Position numbers and translations under genes: made by a program. From Carnegiea gigantea (lineage: Eukaryota; Streptophyta; Magnoliopsida; Caryophyllales; Cactaceae): 64,000 nt of DNA. The notes beneath the pieces were generated by a model, which searched no databases, had not been told where the DNA came from, and was given only the letters and a program-made list of their open reading frames with translations. This document shows positions 48,601-60,932 of the stretch, piece by piece; position 1 is the stretch's first letter; the number at the start of each line of letters is the position of its first letter. The stretch is from contig JAKOGI010000005.1 in the NCBI GenBank assembly GCA_029747015.1, positions 1 through 64,000 on the forward strand. Direction: 5' to 3'.

Positions 48601-50407
48601 CTAGCCGTGGCTTATGTGCTTTGTATACACAAACAAGTGCTTATGCCCTAAACTCGTAACCCTAACTTGATATACAAGTAAGACTTATTTTAGAAATACA
48701 CTCCTTTACAATATATAACGCTATAACTAGGCTACATTACCATCTAAACTTCACTAATTAAATCGATTGGTTCATCTAAAGAACACTAAACTACATTGAT
48801 CAGCTAATTAGAAATACTTTACGTACAAAAAGGCGATTAAAGGTCTTAGACATTAATTACTCGTGGCTCCACCAATTGTCAAATCAAATTATAAGTGAAA
48901 ATAATTAAAAGCTAGATTGATCTCCCAATTGTGCGTGATTGAATATAATGTCAAATGGAAATTAAAGATGAAAAATAGTGGAGTTTTTTTTGTCCCCCCC
49001 CCCCCCAAAAAAAATTCTTTTAATTGATGTGAGGTGATTTTAGAATGACAATTTTAGCAGTGAGTACGAAAGAATTCAACTTCAACACGGTATCAAATTA
49101 TTAAATTTGGAAAATCAACCAAATATATATATTCAAAGGAGGAAAATTCACCTTTTTTTCACCAACTCTTTTAATCAAAAAAGTTGAGTGAGTCCCTAGC
49201 TAGGTGTGAGTGTGACTTGCTAATCTGTGATCCCCTTGCTTGGAAAATATATAGTCAAGGGTTTGACCCTTCCCCAAGAAGTGGGTACAAGATTTCAAAA
49301 CATTCTAAAATTTATCAAACTTGTTTATATTTATAATAAAAACAAAAAATATTTTGTATGGAAATAATTTTTTAAAATTATGCTTTGATGAATTAATGAA
49401 GAATTATTGAAATATTCTGTTTTCTAAAAAAAAATGTTACTACTTATTACAAGTACCAGCCAAATTGAGTAACATTATAGATACCTAAAATAACAAACAC
49501 GAACGTTTTTTGAGTTTTCCCCCTCATCCAAGGGGTTGGGAGTTTTTTGTTTCTAACTTTCTACAATTAGGTAGAGTAGTGACTGTTAAATTTAAATTTT
49601 TAATTTTATCAACAAAAAGGTTATAAGTTTAGATTTTTGACCGTTTACAAGGTTAAAGTAATAATATCTTGTTTTATTTGTCAAATTCACATAAAACTAG
49701 ATGTTAAATGCTATGAACTTTGCCTCACTTTTGTATAACATATGCGAATTAGTTCAATCAATAAAGTGACATAAAATTATCCTCTTTTTTTTTTTTTTTG
49801 GGGTCAGTCATCAATAGGTTGAATTATTTTTACCTAGAGACAAGCAGAAAAAGCTGGAGAAAATGTGATGGAAATTGAATAAGGGCAGGTTAAGTGAAGG
49901 TAGGGTACTCTTTTGTTTCTTTCGATGAGGGAACCACCTCTATTTGTTTCATTTTATTTTTTTAGGTGATCATCTTTAGAGGATCATGTATTTTGGGTTA
50001 TCTTTATTTCGAGATGCCTGGCCCATAAATTAATTAAGATGCATTAATTCTAGAAAGATCTAAGGGTATCATGTTGTATGTAGGGATATATATTTTATCA
50101 TCTCTCTAGGTCTAAATGAGTAATTGAGGGCATTATAATAAAATAAAACGAATCGAAGAAGGGGATAATCAAATTTGAAATCTAATGTATCCAACGTCTC
50201 GGTTTTAACCACTAAATTTAGACCGCATAATTTGCATCGTGTCTCTTGATGACAAAACTTTCCTACCATGTATATGTCGTGCAATTGCAAAATTACACTC
50301 ATTCAGATAAACTATTTTTTATATCAAAAAGGATCCTCTATACGTTTGGATACTTAAAAAAATGTTCTAACAGACTCACTATACTTGACGGTAATATATA
50401 GTTGGAA
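48601..50407. other. Intergenic, no gene seen
   Basis: AT-rich with homopolymer runs (C/A at about 48994-49015; T at 49782-49799). No supportable gene or RNA. Confidence 0.55.
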
Positions 50408-50410
50408 TAA

Positions 50411-50778
50411 GGCCCTGTTTGGTGAGGCAAACTGGAATGGAATGGAATGGAATCAAGACTTGAATCCTGGGGGGTTGGGTATGGAACTTGAATCCTGAAT
50501 CCAATTGTTTGGTGAAAACTGGAATGGAATCAGATCTCACTGCTTGCTGTTTGGTGAGCAGTTTTGGAATAGAATCAACTCTGTTTTTATTTTGAAAATA
50601 TTATATGCAAGTATGAATATTTCTAATAATAATAATATTTACTATAATAACAATAATAATTACTATAATAATAATAATTACAATAATACTAATAATTATT
50701 ATATAATAATTAGTATAATCATAATTATAATTGTAATTATAATTATAATTATAATTACCATAATAATAATAATAATTA

Positions 50779-50815
<37 letters not shown>

Positions 50816-51022
50816 GTAATAATAATTATTATTATTATAATTATTATAGTACAATAATAATTTTTTTATTACAATTATAATTATATAATAATCATAATTA
50901 TTATATAATAATAATAATAATTATTATAATTACAGTATAATAATAATAATTATTTTTTACTATAATTATAATTATGTAATAATAATCATAATTATTATAT
51001 AATAATAACAATAATAGTAGTA

Positions 51023-51057
<35 letters not shown>

Positions 51058-51408
51058 TATTATTATTATTATTATTATATTATAATAATAATAGTAATAA
51101 TAATTATTATTATTATAATTATATTATAATAATTATTTTTTTATAATTATAATTATATAATAATAATCATAATTATTATATAATAATAATAATAATTATT
51201 ATTATTATAATTATTATTATAATAATAATTATTATTATAGTAATAATAATTATTATTATTATAATTATAATATAATAATAATTATTATTTTTTATTATAA
51301 TCATAATTATATAATAATAATCATAATTATTATATTATTATTATAATAATAATACTAATAATAATAATTATAATAATAATAATAATTACTATATAATAAT
51401 AATAATAA

Positions 51409-51479
<71 letters not shown>

Positions 51480-51690
51480 CAACAACAACAACAATAATGT
51501 TGAACCCTGAGGGTTTAGAACTTGAAACCTCTCATAAATGGGGAGGTTCAAGTTCTTGAGGATTGGAGGGGAACTTGAAACCTGGGGGTATCAAGTTCCT
51601 TTCCTTTAAAACACTCACCAAACAATAAGGAAAGGAACTTGAACCCTCAGGTTTCAAGTTCCATTCCAGTTTTCCTCACCAAACAGGGCC
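50411..51690. mobile_element. Tourist-like MITE carrying an expanded AAT array
   Basis: 1280 bp. The ends are inverted repeats of about 32 bp differing at one position: left GGCCCTGTTTGGTGAGG..., complement of right GGCCCTGTTTGGTGAGG.... TAA direct repeats flank it (50408-50410 and 51691-51693). Subterminal words such as GGAACTTGAATCCTG and GAACTTGAAACCTG recur on both sides. The centre, 50625-51495, is almost entirely (AAT)n/(ATT)n with short interruptions, ending in (AAC)n. It encodes nothing. Isoleucine/leucine-rich open frames here are array artefacts. It is far larger than a usual MITE because of the array. Confidence 0.9.
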
Positions 51691-51704
51691 TAAGTGATTC
51701 TACG

Positions 51705-51826
51705 TATACCACCAACTCTCAATATGGATCCCGCTTTTATAAAACTTGAAGAAATTCATATGTTAACAATACTATCTCTACAAATATTTTTATAAGAGAG
51801 AGCCCGATTTTAAGAGAGGACCTTAC
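51705..51826 (-). mobile_element. Decayed LINE 3' tail
   Basis: The word order TGGATCCCGCTTTTAT, then TATCTCTACAAATATTT and AAGAGAGAGCCCG, follows the minus-oriented LINE tail at 77-215 (TGGGTCCCGCTTTCAC, TACCTCTACCGGCATTCC, GTAGAGAGG) with many substitutions. Confidence 0.5.
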
Positions 51827-52129
51827 ATTTCCAACCTAAAAAGCATCCATAATTAAAAAGTTTTGACCAAAATCTTGCCTCTGTTATCTTGATTCTTGAG
51901 CATACTTGCTTGTTCGAACAATCCCACTAAGCAATTAGCAACTAGTAGGAAGAATTGTTCTTTTGATTAGCACTCGACAGTGAATAAAGTTTGAAGTTCT
52001 CATTTGTCTGAGGAAAATGAATATCGCGGAAAAAGAATGACTGCAAAAAACTGTTTTTAAATAAAGAGGATTCACTTGGAGTTTAAGACGACATATATAT
52101 AGAGTAGTATGACTTAAAGTGTTAATCAA

Positions 52130-52885
52130 TAAAAAAGATCCAAATTCACAGAGGGTGATAGTAGTAGAGATGAGGATGATTAGATGAATAGGTGGCAATT
52201 TGAGGATGAATAGAATTAGGAATGAGGCGATTAGAAATAAAGTTAAAGTGGTTATTATGGAAGACAAGATTAAAGAGACTAGACTCAGATGATTTGGTTA
52301 TGTGAAGAGGAATATGGATGCTCCTGTGAGGAGATGTGAGAGGATCAACCTTCCAGAATATAGAAGAGGCAGGGGATGTCTAAAGAAAGGGTTGAACGAG
52401 GTGGATGAACAGGAGTTGAACTTTTTAGGCTGACGAAGAACATGACTAAGGAAAGGAGTTTGTGGCGGGATAGGATTAAGGTACTGGATCGTAGATATTT
52501 AGCTATCTTCTTGGCTGGTCTTTTGCTGCTGTATGGCAGGAAATGTTGTTGTGGGGTGCTGGATTTTTCCTATTTCACGTATATCGTTTGTATGCTAACA
52601 GTACTTTCAAAGTAAACATTAGCCTACCTCTGATTGTTAAGGTAAAACCCTTTCCTCTAATCTGTTGTTCTTATGTTTTTATATAGTTGCTACCGCCAGT
52701 TTTTAATTCTTCACGGTTCATTCTCTGTTGTTTATCATTAGTATAAACTTTAAATCTATTCTCAAAATCCTTTTATATAGGTCTCTTGGAATCAGTCTCT
52801 CCACAAAAGGATAGAAATGTCTGTAGAGATAAGATTGTCTACATTTGGATCTCTCCATACCCCGCAAAAGTAAGATCCACATTGA
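52130..52885 (+). mobile_element. RTE-like LINE fragment (3' end, plus strand)
   Basis: The plus strand reads NRIRNEAIRNKVKVVIMEDK, KETRLR, stop, FGYVKRNMDAPVRRCERI, then a Gly/Arg stretch and a decayed NEVDEQELNF. This is the C-terminal end of a LINE RT protein, with the usual 'RLRWFGHV...' region here carrying a stop in place of Trp. The 3' untranslated part reaches the tail at 52790-52880, which matches the LINE tail family in plus orientation. It is truncated and inactive. Confidence 0.7.
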
Positions 52886-53498
52886 AAGATCGACGTTGCA
52901 TATGTAAAGTAGTAAAGTTCATAAACCGGGGAATGCTTAACTATCTATCATATATACGATTTTAAACTTTTCATGGGATGGAACTTTAACTAGCTCTATA
53001 CATATCTTGATTGTGAATTAACGAACTCGAATAGAACTCTAAAGAGTAAAGACTGAGTTTATTGGAAAAATGCAACAATATAAATCAGAAAGCCATACCT
53101 CTATCATTTGTTGATTAATTCAGCTCATGGATAGCCTCGATGGAGGGGTGATTTATGATGTGTCCATACTAAAAATCAAATCATTTCAAAATATCAGTAA
53201 ACCTCGTACTTAAAGTATTAAGATGTCATATTCACGTTTGTAAGTATCTCAATGTACTTAATTGTAGAGGAGTTGCTTTCCCAAGACCTTAAATAAATCT
53301 AAGTGATAGGAAATGATCTCTATCTAATGAGGCTTATGTGATTGTCTCCATTATCTCGAAGATGAGTGTATTTTAAGAAGTCTATCTAATGAGCATAATC
53401 CTCTTTTGAGAGGCATCATGCTCTTTGAATATCTGGTTTTCTGAATTGGACATTTTTTTAAATTTTCTTCGTGCAGTGGGAGGCACAAAGAGTGATGT

Positions 53499-54253
53499 AT
53501 GGGGATGACAATTACATCTGAGTTTGAGGCACATTCGATCCAATCCGAATCAAAATAATCCGATTTGAATTCGAGAAAAAAACATTCAAGTCCGAATATG
53601 GTAAAAGTAATTCGAGTCCGAGTTGGATTTGAAGGGAAGTTAATATTTGATTTGATATTCCAATCCGATCTGACTATCTTATTAAATAATTAAAATTCAT
53701 GCCTAAAACTTAACAAATTCAAAGTCTACCATTCAAGTTCAACCTCTAAACCCAACCCTAATTTTTGATTTTATTTTTTTTTTTTATTTTACAAATCTAA
53801 AGTCGACCATTCAAACTCAATTGTAAGTATCTAACATCAACTCTCATTAGTCACTTAGCCCCCTCTCTCTCACTATGACTTTGCTGTCGGCTAGCCAGGA
53901 GTCGCCCGACTCCCTATCACTGAACATTAGCATCATTTGCCTCATTGTCAGTCTCTCCTAGTTTAGTATTAAATGTCTAAATATATAGTCGCCATGATAA
54001 GAAGGCGCATATTTATCTTATCGATGTGTAGAAAGAATAAGCTTGGATCGAAAAACATAATACAAAATTGTTGTGGGGGAAAGAAATCTATTCTGATCGG
54101 ATTAAATATGATTCCGATCGAATCGGACTTAAATCGGATTTGGAGGTTCCCTCTGATCCGTCGGATCCGATTCAGATCGGATTTTAGAATCTAAAACGTA
54201 ATCGAATTTGGATGTTCCGGCATCAGATCCGAATCCGGTCCGTTGCCAGCTAC
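53499..54253. mobile_element. hAT-like non-autonomous element
   Basis: 755 bp flanked by 8-bp near-identical repeats AGTGATGT (53491-53498) and AGTGACGT (54254-54261). The ends read ATGGGGATGACAATT and, in complement, GTAGCTGGCAACGG. The interior is rich in AATCCGATT/GATCGGA words on both strands. The 73-codon frame at 53973-54194 is a by-product of these. Confidence 0.6.
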
Positions 54254-54261
54254 AGTGACGT

Positions 54262-54691
54262 AAATAAGATTCAAATCCAAGTCTCCATATAATATATATT
54301 ATGTACATGAGAATACATACTTTTGGAACACCTGTTATTTCTTACCCACGTGTATCTGTCAAATAGAAAAATTTTAATCCACATATATTTAAATAAAGTG
54401 TAGGAGCACGTAAATTTAAGAGCACGATATGTGAATTGAACTTTGTAACATTTCCCTTTTAATCTTAAACCCAAAAATAAGAATACTTTAAATGCCAATT
54501 TGACAGGCTATTTTACTTCAAAACTAAATTAAATTCAAAGTATTTTCAATAAGTCATTGAAGCCATTGAGCCCAAGTCAACTGTTGTTATTCCCTTCAAT
54601 CCAATGTCACAAAAAGAAGAAAGCCCAGTGCTTCTTCTGTTAGTCTCATCCTCAACCTCATAGAAGCCCAAACCCAGATATTCAAGGTTTC
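54262..54691 (+). promoter_or_regulatory. Upstream region of the PPR gene
   Basis: Short, AT-rich promoter region between a transposon end and the PPR gene. No clear TATA box could be fixed. Confidence 0.4.
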
Positions 54692-54799
54692 ATGGGTTCG
54701 CCATTTTTAGTTCTTCTTCCTCTTCGCAGCCCTCTGTTCGTTGAGGAGATTATCTCTCTCCTCCCCTGCTCCGGTTTTCACTCTTCCTCATCGCTATGA
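54692..54799 (+). other. Upstream open reading frame in the PPR leader
   Basis: ATG at 54692, 35 codons (MGSPFLVLLPLRSP...), stop TGA at 54797-54799, 36 nt before the main ATG. Two more ATGs (54796 and 54810) in other frames also precede the main start. If the transcript starts upstream of 54692, these would reduce initiation at 54835. Confidence 0.45.
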
Positions 54800-54834
54800 T
54801 CGTCTTGCCATGCTAGCACTCTTAACACCTTATT

Positions 54835-57800
54835 ATGGGGTCTATGAACCACCTTATTTTGTTGCCAAATCGAACATACTCAAGGTTGAGACTGTTGATT
54901 TCTCTCTCATCTTGCCATTTCACAACACTACAGATCGAAAATGGCGAAACCGTGGAAGAAATTTCGAAGCTTCTTAAGCATAGCAATTGGAGCGTGCTAA
55001 TGGAGGCATCAGAGATTACCAAAAAGCTAAACCCAGATGTAATCCAAGCTGTTCTTCATAAGAATCACTCCTATGACCCAACTCGACTTCTGGGTTTCTT
55101 CAATTGGTCCTATTCTCAATTGGGTATTCGTCACAATTTGATTTCTTTCTCAATTTTAGCTGTTCTTTTGTGTAATTCTAGCTGTTTTCCTCGTGCAAAT
55201 GGCGTCGTTGAGCGTATGATTGGGGCTTGCCCGCCTCCTTCTTTAGTTTTTGAATCAATGGGCAGTTGTGTGATGGAATACAATGTGGGTGGTTCTAATA
55301 CCGTGGTTTTTGATATGGTGATCAATGCGTATAAGAAGATGGGTCTCTTGAATGAGGCTGTTTCATTCTTCTTGTGTGCTAGAGATGGTGATTTTTTGCC
55401 TAGTTTGATTTGTTGCAATTCTTTGTTGTCTGACTTGTTGAAAAAGAGTATGATGGATTTGTTCTGGAGGGTTTACAACAAAATGTTGGAGGTTAACTTA
55501 GGTCCTGATGTTTATACTTACACCAATTTGATCAGTGCTTTATGTAAAGAAGGCAAGGTTAAGGAGGGCAAAATAGTCCTCCTTGAAATGGAGCAGAAGG
55601 GATGTAGTCCAAATTCAGTAACTTATAATGTAGTTATTAATGGTTTGTGTAGAGCTAGGGCCCTGGATGAGGCTATGGAGCTTAAGCAGTCCATGGCTGA
55701 GAAGGGTCTGGTTCCTGACAGCTATACGTACTCTATACTCTTAGATGGGTTCAGTAAAAGTAGGAGGACCCGAGAGGCAAAATTGTTGTTGGTTGAAATG
55801 GTTGGGAGGGGTCTAAAGCCCAACCATGTTACTTATACTTCCTTAATAGATGGGCTTATGAGGCAGGGTGATGTAGTAGAGGCTCTTAGAATTAAGGATG
55901 AGATGATTGCTTGTGGAATCAAGCTGAATTTTGTGACATATGCTGCATTAATTAGTGGTATTTGCAAGATTGGAGACATGGAGAAGGGAAAAGATCTATT
56001 GACTGAGATGATTAGACTGGGTTTGAATCCTAATTCTCAGATATACAGTTCTTTGATTGAAGGATATTGCAGAGAGAATAACATGGAGAGGGCGTATGAG
56101 CTGCTTGCTGAGATGAAGAAGATGAATTTGTCTCCAACAGTATTCACATTCAATGCAATCATTGGTGCGCTTTGTCATGGTAGAAATCTTCACTCTGCTT
56201 ATAGTGTTCTAGAAGAAATGATTGTATTTGGCTTGAAGCCAACTGTGGTTACCTTTACGACATTGATCAAAGGTTTTATCCAAGGGGGTAACTTGGAGGA
56301 GGCAGTTAGGATTTTTGAAGAAATGAAAGACAAAGGGGTTACACCTGATGTGTTTTGCTATAACTCTCTCATTATGGGCGTCTGTAAAGCTGGCAGAATG
56401 GAGGATGGAAGAACTTTTTTGGATGAGATGGGGGAGAAGGGATTGAAGCCAGATGCCTATACTTTTGGTGCCTTCATTCAGGGGTATTGTATGGCAGGGG
56501 AAATGAAAATGGCCAGCAAGTATCTTGATGAGATGTCAAGATATGGCATCGTACCTAATGATCTCATCTATAAAGCCTTCATTGAAGGACACTGCAAAGA
56601 AGGGAACATCATTGAGGCCTTCTCAATATTCAAAGATATGCTTAAGCAGGCCGTACTCCCTGAGTTACTTGCCTACAGTGTCCTCATACACAGTCTTTCC
56701 AAGAACGGGAAGATGCAAGAAGCAGTGCAAGTATTCTTGGAACTTAAGGACAAGGGTATTGTTCCTGATGTATACACTTACAGTTCTCTGATCTCTGGAT
56801 ACGCTAAGCAAGGTGATATGACAAAGGCTCTTGAACTTGTTGAAGAGATGAGGCAGCAAGGAGTTCATCCTAATATCGTGACATATAATAGCTTGATTAA
56901 TGGACTATGCAAGTCCGGTGAACTAGACAGGGCACATGAACTATTCAATGAAATCACTTTAAAAGGCCTGGTGCCAAGTAGTGTGACTTATGCTACCATT
57001 ATAGATGGATACTGCAAATGTGGGAGCCTAGTGGATGCATTTAGGTTGTTTGATCAGATGCAAGCAAAAGGGGTGCCATGTGATAGCTTTGTCTACAATT
57101 CCCTTATAGATGGCTGTTCAAGAGAAGGAAATATAGAGAAAGCTCTCTGCTTATTCCAGGAAATGCTGCACAAAGGCATTGCTTCAACACATACTTTCAA
57201 CATCCTCATTGATAGGTTCTGTAAGTCAAATAAATTGACCGAAGCGTATAAGCTCTTGCAAGACATGGTAGACATGAAGATTATGCCCAGTAATGTGACA
57301 TTTACTATTTTGATCGATCATCATAGTAAAATGGGATTGATGGAGGATGCTGAAGATCTCTTCACGGAAATGCAAAGGAGGAACTTAAAACCGACTACTA
57401 TTACCTATTCATCACTCTTGGATGGATATAACAAGATGGGTAATGGGTCTAAGATGGTTTATCTTTTCAATGACTTGTTGGAAAAGGATATTGAGCCTGA
57501 CGAACTAATTTATTCTCTAATGGTTGACGCATTCCGTAGAGAAGGAAATTGGACTAGAGTGTTTCAGATGTTGGATGAAATGTCTCTTAAGAGTTTAAAA
57601 TTGAAGCCAAATGTATCTGATGCATTAGTAGAAACCTTAACCCAGAAGAAACACTTCTCTGAAGTATTAAAACTACTCGATGATATGGGAGAGCAAGGTT
57701 TAATGCTTAGTCGCAATACATGCAATGATTTATTGCATGCTTTCTGTCAATCAAGACAGATGGAGAAAGTAGCTATGCTACTTGGGACTATGACTGAACT

Positions 57801-57921
57801 TGGATGGATTCCTAGCTCTTTTAATTTAAGTGATCTTATTAATGTCCAAAGGCAAGAAAATTTCCCGAGTGTGGAAATTCTTTCAGATTCAAAGGCACTC
57901 GATGTTGCTTCTCAGGTGTAA
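54835..57921 (+). CDS. P-class pentatricopeptide repeat protein (At5g61990-like)
   Basis: Single exon, 1028 aa. The N-terminal ~40 residues (start MGSMNHLILLPNRTYSRLRL) are rich in Leu/Arg/Ser with no acidic residue until about 35, which fits a mitochondrial (or plastid) presequence. A helical region follows. From about residue 226 there are about 22 consecutive 35-residue PPR motifs (for example VYTYTNLISALCKEGKVKEG, IVTYNSLINGLCKSGELDRA), almost all P-type; no E, E+ or DYW domain follows, so RNA editing deaminase activity is not expected. P-class proteins bind organelle RNA one base per repeat and affect stability, splicing or translation. Order and sequence resemble Arabidopsis At5g61990, from memory. 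The first in-frame ATG was taken as the start; upstream ATGs are noted separately. The target RNA is not known. Confidence 0.93.
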   Translation: MGSMNHLILLPNRTYSRLRLLISLSSCHFTTLQIENGETVEEISKLLKHSNWSVLMEASEITKKLNPDVIQAVLHKNHSYDPTRLLGFFNWSYSQLGIRHNLISFSILAVLLCNSSCFPRANGVVERMIGACPPPSLVFESMGSCVMEYNVGGSNTVVFDMVINAYKKMGLLNEAVSFFLCARDGDFLPSLICCNSLLSDLLKKSMMDLFWRVYNKMLEVNLGPDVYTYTNLISALCKEGKVKEGKIVLLEMEQKGCSPNSVTYNVVINGLCRARALDEAMELKQSMAEKGLVPDSYTYSILLDGFSKSRRTREAKLLLVEMVGRGLKPNHVTYTSLIDGLMRQGDVVEALRIKDEMIACGIKLNFVTYAALISGICKIGDMEKGKDLLTEMIRLGLNPNSQIYSSLIEGYCRENNMERAYELLAEMKKMNLSPTVFTFNAIIGALCHGRNLHSAYSVLEEMIVFGLKPTVVTFTTLIKGFIQGGNLEEAVRIFEEMKDKGVTPDVFCYNSLIMGVCKAGRMEDGRTFLDEMGEKGLKPDAYTFGAFIQGYCMAGEMKMASKYLDEMSRYGIVPNDLIYKAFIEGHCKEGNIIEAFSIFKDMLKQAVLPELLAYSVLIHSLSKNGKMQEAVQVFLELKDKGIVPDVYTYSSLISGYAKQGDMTKALELVEEMRQQGVHPNIVTYNSLINGLCKSGELDRAHELFNEITLKGLVPSSVTYATIIDGYCKCGSLVDAFRLFDQMQAKGVPCDSFVYNSLIDGCSREGNIEKALCLFQEMLHKGIASTHTFNILIDRFCKSNKLTEAYKLLQDMVDMKIMPSNVTFTILIDHHSKMGLMEDAEDLFTEMQRRNLKPTTITYSSLLDGYNKMGNGSKMVYLFNDLLEKDIEPDELIYSLMVDAFRREGNWTRVFQMLDEMSLKSLKLKPNVSDALVETLTQKKHFSEVLKLLDDMGEQGLMLSRNTCNDLLHAFCQSRQMEKVAMLLGTMTELGWIPSSFNLSDLINVQRQENFPSVEILSDSKALDVASQV

Positions 57922-58257
57922 GGATGGTTATTTAAGAAGCAAGTTGTTCAAAATTTCATGCTACCAGCAAATGGAGCTTTTAGGGGATGTCCCATAATAA
58001 AGGTAACTTAGCTTTCTCTATCCTTCCACATGTGCCTCCCCCCCCCCTTCAATTGTCATATGTTATTAAGTCCCTTCCTTTGCTACCATATGCTTCTGCA
58101 CAGCCTTGTTCATCTATAGGGCTGACCTGTTGATGGGTCTTTTTAGCTTGGAATTTGATGGTACTGTATCATAGTGAGAACTGCTTTCTGCTGCTAATGT
58201 AGAACTGCTTCTTTAATTGAAAAAGAAAACTACTTCCAGAGGATGGTAATCTGTGTT

Positions 58258-58410
58258 TAAAAAAGCGTACTCGAGGCCCGCGTAGGGGCACAAAAGCCCG
58301 AAGCCTACACTGTTGCGCTTGAAATGGGTAAGGCCCAGCCCATTCTTGAAGCCCGTGCTTTCCTGGGCTTTTCTGGGCTTCAAATCGAGGCACAAAGCCC
58401 ACGAAGCCTG
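58258..58410. repeat. GCCC/GGGC-rich dispersed repeat
   Basis: Repeated GAAGCC and GGCTTC/GGGCTT words in both orientations (AAGCCCGAAGCCTAC; TGGGCTTTTCTGGGCTTC; AAGCCCACGAAGCC) form an imperfect palindrome in an AT-rich setting. It looks like a short decayed transposon. Not a gene. Confidence 0.45.
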
Positions 58411-58799
58411 CGCTTTATAGATCATAATTGACCATTTGAAAAAAAAAAGGAAAAAACCTTTAAGGGGCTTCGACCCCTCTTTTTCTTTGTGGAAGCCTTT
58501 CAATCATGCTGGTACTGGAAGTAAACAAAGCATATTAGTGCTGCAAAAATTGAGTTTGTATCTGGAAACCCTAACCCTAGTGACAACAATCTAAGAAGTG
58601 CTTTGTTCTCCTATCTTCTTTCAAACTTCCTTCTTCATCCTCCTCCTCCTTCGCTGTTATTCGATAGCCATGGAAGATTTTTCTTTGTTCCCTTCTGATT
58701 TTTTTTGGAGGGGGCTTCAAGGAGGTCGAAAATGGTGCCTCCTACACAGCTACAATGGTGTACTGAACCGTTGCCTTTTTTTTTTGGGGGGGGGGTTCT

Positions 58800-58802
<3 letters not shown>

Positions 58803-58863
<61 letters not shown>
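58803..58863. repeat. (CT)n microsatellite
   Basis: About 30 uninterrupted CT units. It gives Ser/Leu and Arg/Glu frames on the two strands, which are not genes. Confidence 0.95.
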
Positions 58864-58867
<4 letters not shown>

Positions 58868-60874
58868 TGGCAGGTTGGCAACATGTGTTGTGTTTCTGAG
58901 GTTCAATTTATAGTAATCCAATCGAGCTGTGTTTAATGCCTTCATTGTAATTTGTTGTGTTTAATGTTTCTGGGGGTTGGTGAAAATCACTTATTTGATG
59001 TCATTATCTAGCTTATTTCCAAATAAGTATGGTTTGGGAATGATTTTCAAACATTTTTTAGTAAAAGTGGTAAAAAAAATGTAAGACGGTAATGTATCAT
59101 ATCAATAAATTAAAGTATCATACCTCATCTGGAACTGTATTCTTAGAACATTCAATGTAACTTGTGAAACTTTCCCTAATGTAAGCTATTAGTTGTGAAG
59201 TCCTTTTTTCTGGTCAAAAGGTGAACTTGAAATTTGTGATGGAGGATTTGTACTCTTGATAGCCATAGTAGTTAAGGAAGTGTGTGATCTCATGTGAAAG
59301 TCACTCATGGATTGCAATCGGGAACTGCTTTTGTGAGCGTTGACTGGCAATTTGGATGCCTGTTTGTATAAGGACTTACTAGGAATAAGAGCTGTTTAGT
59401 TCTGGTAATTATTCGCTTCATCTTTGAGGCTTTTGGAATGATTTAAGCAAAGGTCAATGTAATCACTGCAAGTCTACGACAACCTCTGGGGGCATAATAC
59501 TTCTGTTGCGTAATAATTTCTGTACTGAAAACAAATAATCAATGTCACTGTGTCAATTGTTTAAGTGTGAGATTTTATACTATGGGAACTTCCTGTAACT
59601 GTCCTCGGGCAAGGATGCGATATTTGTTAAATTTCTGTCAAGTTTTCTAGCTGTAGAATTTGTTTCCATCCTTTTCTTATGGATATCTGCTTTCAGTATT
59701 GTTTCAGGGAGATCTTTGGAGAAGGAGATATTGCTTTCGCAAACGCTTTCGGCACCTTTTAAAAGGTGGTGGAAAACAATGATTTTCCATGAATTGTTTT
59801 GGTGGTATGTCACTTAAAATTCTGTATGCTGTGACTTAAAAGTCAAAAATAGACCTGTTTGCTTATGGCCTTCATCAACAATTGCATGAATCTAGGATTC
59901 TTAAGCACTGGATTTCAAAAACCGTTGCTCTTTGAAAACTGAAAGTAAAAATAGACCTTTTCTGTCTGTGGGCTACTGGCTAATTATGATGATAAATAAA
60001 GTTAAGGGATTTCTTATCTCATTGCTTTATCTTGTAATCTGGGCTTGTCAGGAGAAAACCTACCGTTCTTTTGGGAGATTGGTCCCCTCAGGTTGGTATC
60101 TTGTGTCTGTGAAGAAATGAACCAAAAGAGTTACTTAGTCAATGATTATATTGCATAATGTAAATGTAAAGAGTAAACTGTATGGCCGTATGAGTGTGAA
60201 ATGCAATTCAAATCAAGTCGATGAGTGCCTTCATGGACTACGCCCCATGGCTGTTCATTTACTCTTGCCAGGAACTGGTTGTTCCTTTTTCCGATCTAGT
60301 TTCTTTGATATATAACACATCTATACATAAATATCCTCTTGATATTCTTTTGCATATTAATATTTGTCTGTTACAGTTACAAAACGATGCCAAGTGGACT
60401 CAAGCCCTGATAACCAATGACACATTTATACATCTTCTTGTGAGCTGTTGAAGGTATCCCCACTTTTCTGCTGTCAGTATAGTAATGTTATGTATAAAAA
60501 GGTGAACATAGCTTTGCTAGAGCTAGAGCCATGGTTAACAGGAAGTAAGATGAAGTAGAAGCATGATTTGGTCAAAGAAATTGACAGGTGTGTAAACATG
60601 TTTTCAATGCTGGATAATCTTCTGTTGATTCACAGGATTTCTGTTAGTAGTATCGAGCTAACAAGATTAGATGATGAACTCTGAGTTTGGTCATGCTGCA
60701 AAACTTGCTTAAAAATGGATGTTAACCTGATTTAGGCCCTTTGCTACTGGCTGTTCCGGGGCTGAAAGATCTAAAGCCTAATGTGAACTCAATTTGCGAT
60801 AATAAGTGGCTTTCCATATTCCTTCCTGAGCCATCTGATGGTATTCCTAGTAACTATCTAGCTTCTTCCCCCAC

Positions 60875-60878
<4 letters not shown>

Positions 60879-60927
<49 letters not shown>
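60879..60927. repeat. (GT)n microsatellite
   Basis: About 24 GT units followed by a T-rich stretch. Non-coding. Confidence 0.95.

Positions 60928-60932
<5 letters not shown>

Noticed and set aside
50505..51551. Ile/Leu/Asn-rich open frames
   Set aside because: They are translations of the AAT/ATT array inside the MITE.
58598..58945. Open frames around the CT array, including one starting MEDFSLFPSDFF
   Set aside because: Continuity depends on the CT microsatellite and a poly-T/poly-G run. No family match.
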